Shown here: positions 1 to 7,685 of the stretch, piece by piece | How the letters are laid out: each line of letters opens with the position of its first letter | Position numbering within the stretch: the stretch's first letter is position 1 | Assembly (NCBI GenBank): GCA_002712945.1 | Contig: PAVA01000037.1 | Location: forward strand, 1-22,078 | Origin: Citromicrobium sp. | GTDB lineage: Bacteria > Pseudomonadota > Alphaproteobacteria > Sphingomonadales > Sphingomonadaceae | DNA length: 22,078 bases | Direction of reading: 5' to 3' | Notes under the pieces: generated by a model | The model's input: the letters and a program-made list of their open reading frames with translations, nothing else | Told to the model about the DNA's origin: nothing | Databases searched by the model: none | Translations under genes and position numbers: made by a program

Positions 1-1496
<1,496 letters not shown>

Positions 1497-1501
1497 TTAC
1501 G

Positions 1502-1519
1502 CTCCTTCGAGGACGAAGG
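1502..1519 (-). promoter_or_regulatory. Candidate Shine-Dalgarno sequestor hairpin of thiC
   Basis: In the mRNA sense, CCUUCG (1519-1514), loop UCCU and CGAAGG (1509-1504) form a perfect 6-bp stem. The 3' arm contains the AAGG of the thiC AAGGAG Shine-Dalgarno (1507-1502). No U tract follows, so a translational rather than a transcriptional switch is inferred. The 5' arm can alternatively pair with CGGAGG (1561-1556) at the 3' end of the riboswitch aptamer, with one G-U pair. Confidence 0.5.
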
Positions 1520-1552
1520 GCGCGCGAAACCGGCCGGACTGCCGACAACCCG

Positions 1553-1648
1553 CTCCCTCCGCCGATGCTAGTCGGTTCAGGTTCGACGGGTCGTATGGAG
1601 CATACCCACACCTCTCAGCCACAAGCTGGCTCCCCGGCGGTGTGCCAC
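1553..1648 (-). ncRNA. TPP riboswitch (THI element) upstream of thiC
   Basis: The minus-strand sequence carries the conserved TPP aptamer blocks in order: GGGGAGCC, a short P2 (GCC...GGC) followed by UGAGAGG, a small hairpin GUAUG-CUC-CAUAC, then ACCCGUCGAACCUGAACCGA and the P4 helix CCGA-CUAGCA-UCGG followed by CG. This matches the CUGAGA ... ACCC...GAACCUGA...AGCG consensus. P1 is short; CCGCC (1640-1636) with GGAGG (1560-1556), one mismatch, is the best candidate. The element lies about 60 nt upstream of the thiC start and should lower ThiC synthesis when thiamine pyrophosphate is plentiful. The outer boundaries are approximate. Confidence 0.95.
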
Positions 1649-2201
1649 GCAGAGTAAGGGCGGACAGGGCTCTCGTCCAGCCCGGACCGCCTCGAACCCG
1701 TCCGCGAGAAAAGGCCCTAGAGGCGACTATAATCGCGAAGAAGGTGGAATATCGCGTTTCGAACAGAGCACGAAGATCGAGTCCCGTGACAACAGGGCGC
1801 GCGCACTATTCGGAGAGCGAAATTTTCTGCCATGGTTTCCTAGCTTTAGTGACGGACCCGTTCGCAAACGCAGCAACGGCACTCAGCCTCGTGTGAGATG
1901 TAAGATCATGGAAAAAGGCCGGATTTTCCCCTAGATAATTCTACGAATGTAAAATTTAACAGGGCCTTCACAAAAGTATCGGACCTTCGATTTTACAGAA
2001 TCATCCAGCGCATTTTACTTGCCGTGCCCGTAACGAAACATCCGAAAACTCCGGTTTTTGGACTCTTTGCACGTCCGCAAGTCGATATGATCTTGGGTTC
2101 TGAAAAAGGCTGCGTTCGATAGCCAAACGCCGTGCCCCACCCTGTGTCTGTTCCTGGCGCAGGGGTGATGGCCGGTGTCCGAAACAGATGGAGAGAATTG
2201 A
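1649..2201. other. Intergenic region without a supported gene
   Basis: This gap of about 550 bp separates the divergent thiC riboswitch and an autotransporter gene. From about 1880 to 2110 it is clearly AT-richer than its surroundings. For thiC, TATAGT on the minus strand (1731-1726) could be a -10 element, but no good -35 is placed correctly. For the autotransporter, TTGGAC near 2065 with loose -10 candidates near 2090 is the best weak guess. Short open frames here lack coding character. No RNA gene was recognised. Confidence 0.5.
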
Positions 2202-3609
2202 ATGCCTGAATTGACGAAGCACAGCATGGCTCTGACCGCGACGCTGATCGCCACTGCGGCGCTGGCCCCCATCCGCGCCCGCGCAGGCGCAGTCCTGCCT
2301 TCTCGACGTCGACGGAGACGGGCTGCTGGGGCTGCTGACCGACGGGACGGGAGGTTCCCTCCTCGGCGAAGATGCGGAAGCCTCGGTCGTATGCGGCGCG
2401 AACGCCGAAGCGACCGGCGACGACGCAACGGCGGTTGGCGACAGCAGCGAGGCATCGGGCGACGGATCGTCGGCCTACGGGTCCGATGCGCAGGCTTCGG
2501 GCAACAATTCGACCTCCCTGGGCGCGGGCGCGACTGCCAGCCAGGACGGCAGCACCGCCGTCGGCAACTCAGCAAGCGCGACCGGCACCAACGGGGTTGC
2601 CCTCGGCCGGTCGGCCGCCGGCTCCGGCGCCGGTTCGGTCGCCATCGGCGGCGACGGGAGCGACACCGGCGCCGACGGAGCGATCGCCAGCGGCACCGAA
2701 ACGGTGGCCGTGGGCGCGGACACGGTATCGAACGGCATCCGGACCACCGCCTTCGGCTATGGAGCGGTGGCGAGCGGAGTCCAGTCGACCGCAGCGGGTG
2801 CCGGGTCCAACGCACAGGGAGTCGGCGCGCTGGCCTTCGGCGCGTTTTCCCACGCCCGCGACGACAGGGCGACGGCGCTGGGTTACAGCAGTCTGGCGTC
2901 CTCGGTGCAGTCCACGGCCATTGGTGCAGAGGCACAGGCAAGGGGCGAGAATGCGACCGCCATCGGGTACGTGGCGCTCGCGCGCGCCGACAACGCGACC
3001 GCCATCGGTACCGGCGCGACCGCCGATTTCGTCGGCTCGACCGCAATCGGAGCGGGCGCGACGACGACCGCCGCCAACCAGATCGCTATCGGCACGGCGA
3101 CCGACACGGTCGAAGTCGCCAGCCTCAATAACGGCAGCGGCCAGCAGTCGGGCACGATCTATCTCGTCACTGCGGACGAGTCCGGCACGCTGGGCCGCAC
3201 GGCCTTTAATCCTGATGCGATCCTCGGCACTGCGCAGCGCGGTTTCAACGTTCCGGTCAGCGCCGTGACCGATGCGCAGTTCGATGCGCTGAGTGCGGAG
3301 GTCGCGGCCGTTACCGGCCGGGTCGGAACGCTCGAAGGGCAGTTCGCCGATCTCTCGTTCCAGCTCGAGGATCTCGACCAGCGGATGAGCGGCGGGATCG
3401 CGCAGGCCATGGCGATGGGCAATGCGCCGATCATCCCGGGCAAGTCGGTCTCGGTCTGGGTCAATGCGGCGACCTATAATGGCGAGCAAGGCTTCGCCGG
3501 GAGCTTCGCCGGGCGCGTGAGCGAGTCGGTGTACCTCTCCGCCGGGTTCGGCACCAATACCGGCGACGACGAATGGGGCGGCCGGGTCGGCATCGGCTTC
3601 GGATTCTAG
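2202..3609 (+). CDS. YadA-like trimeric autotransporter adhesin, with an apparent frameshift in the signal peptide
   Basis: An outer-membrane surface fibre is predicted. The ATG at 2202 (GGAGAG 6 nt upstream) gives MPELTKHSMALTATLIATAALAP and then runs into an arginine-rich wrong frame. Removing one C from the C5 run at 2266-2270 continues as SAPAQAQSCLLDVDGDG, a normal Sec cleavage site and mature start. The correct frame then runs unbroken to TAG at 3609, giving 468 aa when corrected. Visible parts are an N-terminal Cys/DVDGDG cap (C32, C64), about 14 YadA-head repeats of the AIG/ALG type, a connector (VTADESGTLGR), a short coiled coil (VTDAQFDALSAEVAAVTGRV) and a C-terminal YadA beta anchor ending GIGFGF. 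A second paralogue lies at 20486-22045. The upstream in-frame path is closed by TGA at 2245, so the uncorrected sequence could only start internally, for example GTG 2704, without a signal peptide. Sequencing error, phase variation and true pseudogene are all possible. Confidence 0.85.
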
Positions 3610-3636
3610 GCCCTCCCGACGTCCCTGGAGCACCTC

Positions 3637-3684
3637 CTGCCGGGCCGCCTCTATAGTGCGGCCCGGCAGATATCCCCCTTTTTT
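3637..3684 (+). terminator. Rho-independent terminator after the autotransporter
   Basis: A perfect 12-bp inverted repeat, CTGCCGGGCCGC (3637-3648) and GCGGCCCGGCAG (3658-3669), has a 9-nt loop. Six T residues lie at 3679-3684. The T tract is separated from the stem by ATATCCCCC, which is further than usual. It sits 28 bp after the autotransporter stop. The reverse strand has no T run, so it acts in the plus direction. Confidence 0.8.
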
Positions 3685-3773
3685 ACAACCGATAGTTTGC
3701 CCCTCCCCCTCCGCTTTGAGTAAAAATTCACTCCCGGGTCGTATGGGATGCGTTGCGAGGGGTGGCGAGAAAG

Positions 3774-3783
3774 CCCCCCCCCC
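3774..3783 (+). repeat. C10 homopolymer upstream of the diguanylate cyclase start
   Basis: Ten consecutive C residues end 26 nt before the chosen start codon at 3810. Runs this long are prone to slippage. The tract lies in the probable 5' leader, where GAGGGGTGG just upstream could pair with it. An alternative reading from TTG at 3753 would place the run inside the coding frame, but that start has no support. A weak promoter guess, TTGAGT (3716) with TCGTAT 17 nt later, precedes it. Confidence 0.6.
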
Positions 3784-3809
3784 GCGAGAGGCAAGCGAGT
3801 GGTTGGGCC

Positions 3810-4799
3810 ATGAAACAGGATGCAATCGGGCGCGATGTGCTGGCGTTTCTTTCCGGAAACCTGCTCGATCCCACACCGCTGAACTATCGTTTCGGCTACC
3901 TCTACCTCACCCGGTCGAGCAAGGTGATTTGCGAGGAGACCGACACCTATATCGAGAACGGCCTGCGCATGAAGCAGGAGACCATCGTCGAGATCATGGG
4001 CAAGCATGCCTCCGCCTCCGACGATCCCGAAGAGCGGATCGCGGCCCGCGACGAGGCGGTCGAGATGTTCCTCAACGCGGCCTCCGACCTCGCTCTGGAA
4101 ACCAAGCGCCAGGCCGACGATGTCGGGCGCGATATTGCCGAGGAAAGCCAGGTCATCCGCGAAGGGGCGCAAGGGGAAGACCTGAAGGGCGCGATCCGCC
4201 GTATCGTGGACCGCGCCGCCGAGGCCGAGCGCGAATTGTCCACCGCATCGAGCCGGATCGACCGCCTGCAGCGCGATCTGGACGAGGCGCGCAACAAGGC
4301 GCTTGTCGACGAGTTGACCGGCATTCCCAACCGCCGCGCGACCCGCGGGCTGATCCAGGATCTCGAAATCCGCAAGGTCCGCTATTGCGCCGCGATCATC
4401 GACATCGATCATTTCAAGACGATCAACGATTCCTATGGCCATGCCGTCGGCGACCGCGCGCTGCGGCTGGTGGCCGAGGCGCTGACCGAAGCGCTCGCCC
4501 CCTGGCCCGTCTCGCGCTGGGGCGGGGAGGAATTTCTCGTTATCGCCGAAACGCCCGATACGGCCAAGCTGGCCGAAAAGGTCGAAATGGCCAAGGACGC
4601 GCTGGCGGATCGCAACCTGAAGGTGCGCGAGACCGACGAGCCGATGGGCGCCATCACCTTTTCGGCAGGCGTTGCGGCCAATGGCGAGACCAGCGACGAA
4701 ACGCTGCGCAAGGCCGACGATCTGCTCTACGAAGCGAAGAAGACCGGGCGCAACAAGGTGATGACCGAACCCGCGGGCAGCGCGGCCAACGCCGCCTGA
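3810..4799 (+). CDS. Diguanylate cyclase (GGDEF domain)
   Basis: The product would make cyclic di-GMP from two GTP in the cytoplasm. The protein has 329 residues. The N-terminal half is helical and contains DPTPLNYRFGYLY, resembling the PTPxNY region found before GGDEF domains in other alphaproteobacterial cyclases (family memory, not searched). A helical linker around residues 120-175 precedes the catalytic domain: DELTGIPNRRA, IIDIDHFKTINDSYGHAVGD and the active-site loop RWGGEEF. The residues five before the loop (APWP) do not form an RxxD inhibitory site, so product inhibition is not expected. No membrane segment or sensor domain is seen. ATG 3810 fits the domain start, although its Shine-Dalgarno (GAGTGG) is weak; a TTG at 3753 in frame is less likely. 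The next gene starts 8 nt after the stop. Confidence 0.92.
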   Translation: MKQDAIGRDVLAFLSGNLLDPTPLNYRFGYLYLTRSSKVICEETDTYIENGLRMKQETIVEIMGKHASASDDPEERIAARDEAVEMFLNAASDLALETKRQADDVGRDIAEESQVIREGAQGEDLKGAIRRIVDRAAEAERELSTASSRIDRLQRDLDEARNKALVDELTGIPNRRATRGLIQDLEIRKVRYCAAIIDIDHFKTINDSYGHAVGDRALRLVAEALTEALAPWPVSRWGGEEFLVIAETPDTAKLAEKVEMAKDALADRNLKVRETDEPMGAITFSAGVAANGETSDETLRKADDLLYEAKKTGRNKVMTEPAGSAANAA

Positions 4800-4807
4800 C
4801 CGCGCGC

Positions 4808-5359
4808 GTGTCGTCCTTTCTCTTCGGATTTGCCGCAGCGCTGCTGCTGACTATCGGCGCGCGCGATCAGCTGCTGGTCGCGCGGCTGTCCCGGTCGCTG
4901 GGCGGCGTCATCCTGTTCGCCGGTCTGCTGGCTGCGGTCTTCACCGCCGGACTGATGGCGATGGCGGGCGATGTCATCGCGGGCCTGCTGCCTGCCGCGG
5001 CCAAGCAGATGCTGGTCGCCATTGCACTGGCGGTCGCGGCAGTGGAACTGTTCTGGCCCACGCGCGAGAAGACGCCGAAGGAGCCGACCCGCTCTCCCTT
5101 CGCGACCTTCGTCGTCCTGCTGGCACGCCAGTGGGGCGACGCCGCGCGCTTCCTGCTGTTCGCGCTGGCGGCGGCGACCGCGCTACCCGCCTATGTCGCG
5201 GCAGGCGGAGCAGTCGGCGCGGGGCTAGCGCTCGCCGGGGGCTGGGCTTTGGGCGAGGAGCTGGATGCGCTTCCACTGCGGGTCTTACGGCTTGCAATGG
5301 GGGCGATCGTGCTGCTCGCCGGGCTGGTGCTGGGCCTGGGCGCGCGCGGTATCATCTAG
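4808..5359 (+). CDS. Membrane protein, degenerate GDT1/TMEM165 (UPF0016)-like
   Basis: A 183-residue, very hydrophobic protein with about six membrane segments in two halves separated by a polar linker (TREKTPKEPTRSP). The plan matches UPF0016 (GDT1/TMEM165) transporters, which move Mn2+ or Ca2+ and carry one ExGDK(T/S) motif in each half. Here the motifs are degraded: TIGARDQLL in the first half and RQWGDAARFLL in the second, so acidic metal ligands are mostly missing. The GTG at 4808 is the only reasonable start, since no ATG precedes the first membrane segment. It lies 8 nt after the cyclase stop, suggesting one transcript and possibly coupled translation. Family assignment is moderate; it could also be an unrelated small integral membrane protein. 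Confidence 0.65.
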   Translation: MSSFLFGFAAALLLTIGARDQLLVARLSRSLGGVILFAGLLAAVFTAGLMAMAGDVIAGLLPAAAKQMLVAIALAVAAVELFWPTREKTPKEPTRSPFATFVVLLARQWGDAARFLLFALAAATALPAYVAAGGAVGAGLALAGGWALGEELDALPLRVLRLAMGAIVLLAGLVLGLGARGII

Positions 5360-5376
5360 ACGCACGCCCAGCGCAT

Positions 5377-5389
5377 GATCACTGTGATC
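5377..5389. promoter_or_regulatory. 13-bp palindrome upstream of the dps promoter
   Basis: GATCACTGTGATC is a perfect inverted repeat around a central T. It is centred about 49 bp upstream of the transcription start inferred for dps, a typical activator position. It resembles half-sites of the CRP/FNR family (TGATC, TGTGATC), but the spacing does not match either consensus exactly. The binding protein is unknown. Confidence 0.35.
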
Positions 5390-5401
5390 GAAGCTTCCGG
5401 A

Positions 5402-5426
5402 GGAAACCCGCAGGGGTCTTGGCGTT
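5402..5426 (+). promoter_or_regulatory. EcfG-type general-stress promoter of dps
   Basis: GGAAA (5402-5406), 16 nt, then CGTT (5423-5426). The alphaproteobacterial EcfG consensus is GGAAC-N16/17-CGTT/GTT, so there is one mismatch in the -35. The inferred start near 5432 gives a leader of about 48 nt. Dps is a well-known member of the PhyR-EcfG regulon, which strengthens the call. Confidence 0.55.
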
Positions 5427-5442
5427 GATGTGGTAAGACCCC
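5413..5442. promoter_or_regulatory. Inverted repeat enclosing the dps -10 element
   Basis: GGGGTCTT (5413-5420) and AAGACCCC (5435-5442) are perfect 8-bp inverted arms around a 14-nt centre that contains the candidate -10 CGTT. This is the geometry of a repressor operator over a promoter. It could alternatively act as a terminator stem for the upstream gene, but no T tract follows. Confidence 0.4.
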
Positions 5443-5479
5443 ATTTCACAGCCAAATGATCAGAAAAGGAGAACCGAAC

Positions 5480-5941
5480 ATGGCCGATACCGGAGACAAT
5501 TCGCGCACCGCACTCGTGCAGGAGCTCAATGGCCTGCTGGCGGACCATCTCGCGCTCTATTTCAAGACCAAGAACTTCCACTGGCACGTCAAGGGCCCGC
5601 GTTTCCGCGACCTGCACCTGATGTTCGATGAGCAGGCGATCGAGATACGCGACCAGATCGACGCGATCGGCGAGCGCGTGCGCAAGCTGGGCGACACCAC
5701 GCTGACCTCGATCGGGTCGGTCGCCCGCGCGACGCAGGTGAAGGATCAGGATTCGACCGATCTCGAACCCGAAGCAATGGTCAGCGAACTCCACGCGGAC
5801 AATGTCGCGATGGTCAAGCGCCTCAAGGGAATGAAGGACCTGGCCGAAAAGGCGGGCGACAACGCGACCGACGGCCTGATCGACGACTGGACCGACATGG
5901 CCGAGGAACGCGCCTGGTTCCTCAAGTCGACGCTGGGCTGA
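5480..5941 (+). CDS. dps: Dps family ferritin-like DNA-protection protein
   Basis: A 153-residue Dps/miniferritin that oxidises Fe2+ with peroxide and stores it inside a dodecamer, protecting DNA under stress. The inter-subunit ferroxidase ligands have the exact spacing of Listeria-type Dps: H34, H46, D50, D61 and E65, within KNFHWHVKGPRFRDLH and the following helix. ATG 5480 has AAGGAG 8 nt upstream and is preferred over the in-frame ATG at 5456. The N terminus lacks a lysine-rich DNA-binding tail, so direct DNA binding is uncertain. The gene appears to have its own stress-type promoter and two palindromes upstream. A Nudix gene follows on the same strand about 50 bp later. Confidence 0.96.
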   Translation: MADTGDNSRTALVQELNGLLADHLALYFKTKNFHWHVKGPRFRDLHLMFDEQAIEIRDQIDAIGERVRKLGDTTLTSIGSVARATQVKDQDSTDLEPEAMVSELHADNVAMVKRLKGMKDLAEKAGDNATDGLIDDWTDMAEERAWFLKSTLG

Positions 5942-5991
5942 TCGCCCGGACCCACCAGCCTGCAAGGCTACGCTGCGGGTCGATCCGGTGC

Positions 5992-6498
5992 TTGCCGGGT
6001 CGGCCCGTTGCTTTATGCCTCGATCGCGTGCGGCACCTGCTCCCCAAACCGATCGAGAGGATCGCCCTGCGGATCGCGCATCGGCTGCGCCATTACTGGC
6101 GGCGGATCGCGAAGCCGCAGCTCCATGCAATCACCGTGCTGGTGCGCGACGAGCGCGGGCGGGTGCTGTTCATCCGCCATTCCTACGGCCCGCCGGGCTG
6201 GGCCCTGCCCGGCGGCGGCATCGTCGGGAACGAGCCCCCGGCCGAGGCGGCACGGCGCGAAATCCGCGAGGAGCTGGGGCTGACCCTACCCGATCTCGAC
6301 CTGCTCGACACTTTCACCGAAACCGTCTCGGGCGCGCCGCAGACGGCTCACGTCTTTGTCGCGCGCGCCGATGGCGATCCGACGCCGGACGGGCGCGAGG
6401 TCGTCGAAGCGCGGTTCTTCGCACCCGACGCCGTGCCGGGGCCGATCAGCGCGCTGACCCGGCGAAGGCTCGATGCACTGCGCAAGCCCCGGGGCTAG
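5992..6498 (+). CDS. Nudix hydrolase
   Basis: The protein would hydrolyse a nucleoside diphosphate linked to another moiety; the substrate cannot be read from sequence. The Nudix signature GX5EX7REUXEEXGU is complete: G75, E81, R89, E90, E93, E94 and G96 (LPGGGIVGNEPPAEAARRE...). The first 40 residues are basic and helical, ahead of the domain. The start is uncertain: TTG 5992 gives 168 aa, and GTG 6028 gives 156 aa with all motifs kept; neither has a clear Shine-Dalgarno. It follows dps on the same strand. Its TAG stop overlaps the dinB stop on the other strand at CTAG (6495-6498), so there is no room for a terminator between them. Confidence 0.9.
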   Translation: MPGRPVALCLDRVRHLLPKPIERIALRIAHRLRHYWRRIAKPQLHAITVLVRDERGRVLFIRHSYGPPGWALPGGGIVGNEPPAEAARREIREELGLTLPDLDLLDTFTETVSGAPQTAHVFVARADGDPTPDGREVVEARFFAPDAVPGPISALTRRRLDALRKPRG

Positions 6499-7619
6499 AA
6501 CAGCGCAAGCTGGCCACCCTCGCCGTCTTCCTGCATCTGCGCGTCCCCGCGATCGAGGTTGGATAGCGTCAGCCCCATCAGCCGGATCGGACGAGGAAGC
6601 GGCAGCATGTCCTCCAGGATTTCGCGCGCCACCGAAGCGAACTCGGTCTTGTCCGCGATATTTCGCGGCAGGGAGCGTGCACGGGTGACGATCCGGAAAT
6701 CGTTGTATTTCAGCTTGAGGGTCACCGTGCGCCCGCGCGCCTGCGCCCGCTCGATCCGCTCCCACACGATCTCGACGATCTCGGCCAGCGTGCTGCGCAA
6801 CTCCTCCGCCTCGTGCCGGTCGACCGAGAACGTCCGCTCTCCGCCGACCGACTTGCGGATGCGGTTGGCGCGCACGGGGCGGTCGTCGATCCCGCGCGCC
6901 GCGCGGTAGAGATACTCGCCGAAGCTCCCGAAATGGGCGGTGAGCCAAGCCGCGTCCTTCGCCGCCAGATCGGCCCCGGTCGCAATCCCGAGCCGGGCCA
7001 TCTTCTCCTCCCCGCGCGGGCCGACGCCGTGGAAGCGCCGGATCGGCAGGCCGCGCACGAAGTCAGCGCCCTCGCCGGGGCGGATGACGCACAGCCCGTC
7101 GGGCTTGTTCTGGTCGCTCGCCAGCTTGGCGAGGAACTTGTTGTAGGAAACGCCCGCGCTCGCGGTCAGCTGCGTCTTGGCGCGGATTTCCTGCCGGATC
7201 ATCTGAGCGACCTGCGTGGCCGACCCGATGCCGAGCTTGTTCACGGTCACGTCCAGATAGGCCTCGTCGAGGCTCAGCGGTTCGACCAGATCGGTATGGT
7301 GGCGGAAGATCGCGCGGATCTGCTCCGACGCCTCGCGATAGGCATCGAACCGGCTCTTGACGAAGATCAGGTCGGGGCACAGCCGCTTGGCAGTGACCGA
7401 TGGCATTGCCGACTTCACGCCGAACCGGCGCGCCTCGTAACTGGCGGCGGCGACCACGCCACGCCCGCTCGCCCCGCCGACCGCCACCGGGCGCCCGCGC
7501 AGCTCCGGATTGTCCCGCTGCTCCACACTGGCGAAGAAGGCATCCATATCGACATGGATGATCTTTCGCGGCGGCAGCTCGCCGGAAGAGTCGTCCAGTC
7601 CTGTCTCGGCCTCGCTCAT
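6495..7619 (-). CDS. dinB: DNA polymerase IV (Y-family, DinB)
   Basis: A 374-residue Y-family translesion polymerase acting at stalled replication forks. Palm-domain catalytic residues are visible: D24 in IIHVDMDAFFASVEQ (with the FF steric gate) and D118/E119 in PLSLDEAYLDVT. SAGVSYNKFLAKLASDQNKPDG, the HGVGPRGEEKMARLGI helix-hairpin-helix region and the little-finger domain SVGGERTFSVDRHEAEELRS (shortened) follow in normal order. The C terminus ends QLALF, a canonical beta-clamp-binding motif. The ATG at 7619 has AGGG just upstream and gives the standard length. Only 66 bp separate it from the divergent efflux gene. I looked for an alphaproteobacterial SOS box (GTTC-N7-GTTC) in that gap and found none. 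Confidence 0.96.
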   Translation of the reverse strand: MSEAETGLDDSSGELPPRKIIHVDMDAFFASVEQRDNPELRGRPVAVGGASGRGVVAAASYEARRFGVKSAMPSVTAKRLCPDLIFVKSRFDAYREASEQIRAIFRHHTDLVEPLSLDEAYLDVTVNKLGIGSATQVAQMIRQEIRAKTQLTASAGVSYNKFLAKLASDQNKPDGLCVIRPGEGADFVRGLPIRRFHGVGPRGEEKMARLGIATGADLAAKDAAWLTAHFGSFGEYLYRAARGIDDRPVRANRIRKSVGGERTFSVDRHEAEELRSTLAEIVEIVWERIERAQARGRTVTLKLKYNDFRIVTRARSLPRNIADKTEFASVAREILEDMLPLPRPIRLMGLTLSNLDRGDAQMQEDGEGGQLALF

Positions 7620-7652
7620 CGCGGCCCTGCGATAGCACACAGGTTGCCAATC

Positions 7653-7677
7653 GGAACCGACGACGCCATTTGCGGTT
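7653..7677 (+). promoter_or_regulatory. EcfG-type general-stress promoter of the efflux gene
   Basis: GGAAC (7653-7657), 17 nt, then GTT (7675-7677) match the core of the EcfG consensus. The expected start lies around 7683-7685, immediately before ATG 7686, so the mRNA would be nearly leaderless. The site lies in the 66-bp gap between divergent genes. Confidence 0.5.
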
Positions 7678-7685
7678 TTGTGCAC

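Noticed and set aside
2001..2222. Small minus-strand frame near the AT-rich gap
   Set aside because: No ribosome-binding site or recognisable motif, and it overlaps the autotransporter start.
2569..3876. Minus-strand open frame across the first autotransporter and its terminator
   Set aside because: It runs through the terminator hairpin and lacks a domain; the plus strand has clear head repeats and anchor.
7620..7685. Possible LexA box for dinB
   Set aside because: The gap contains GGTTCC and GGAACC but no GTTC-N7-GTTC or GAAC-N7-GAAC repeat.
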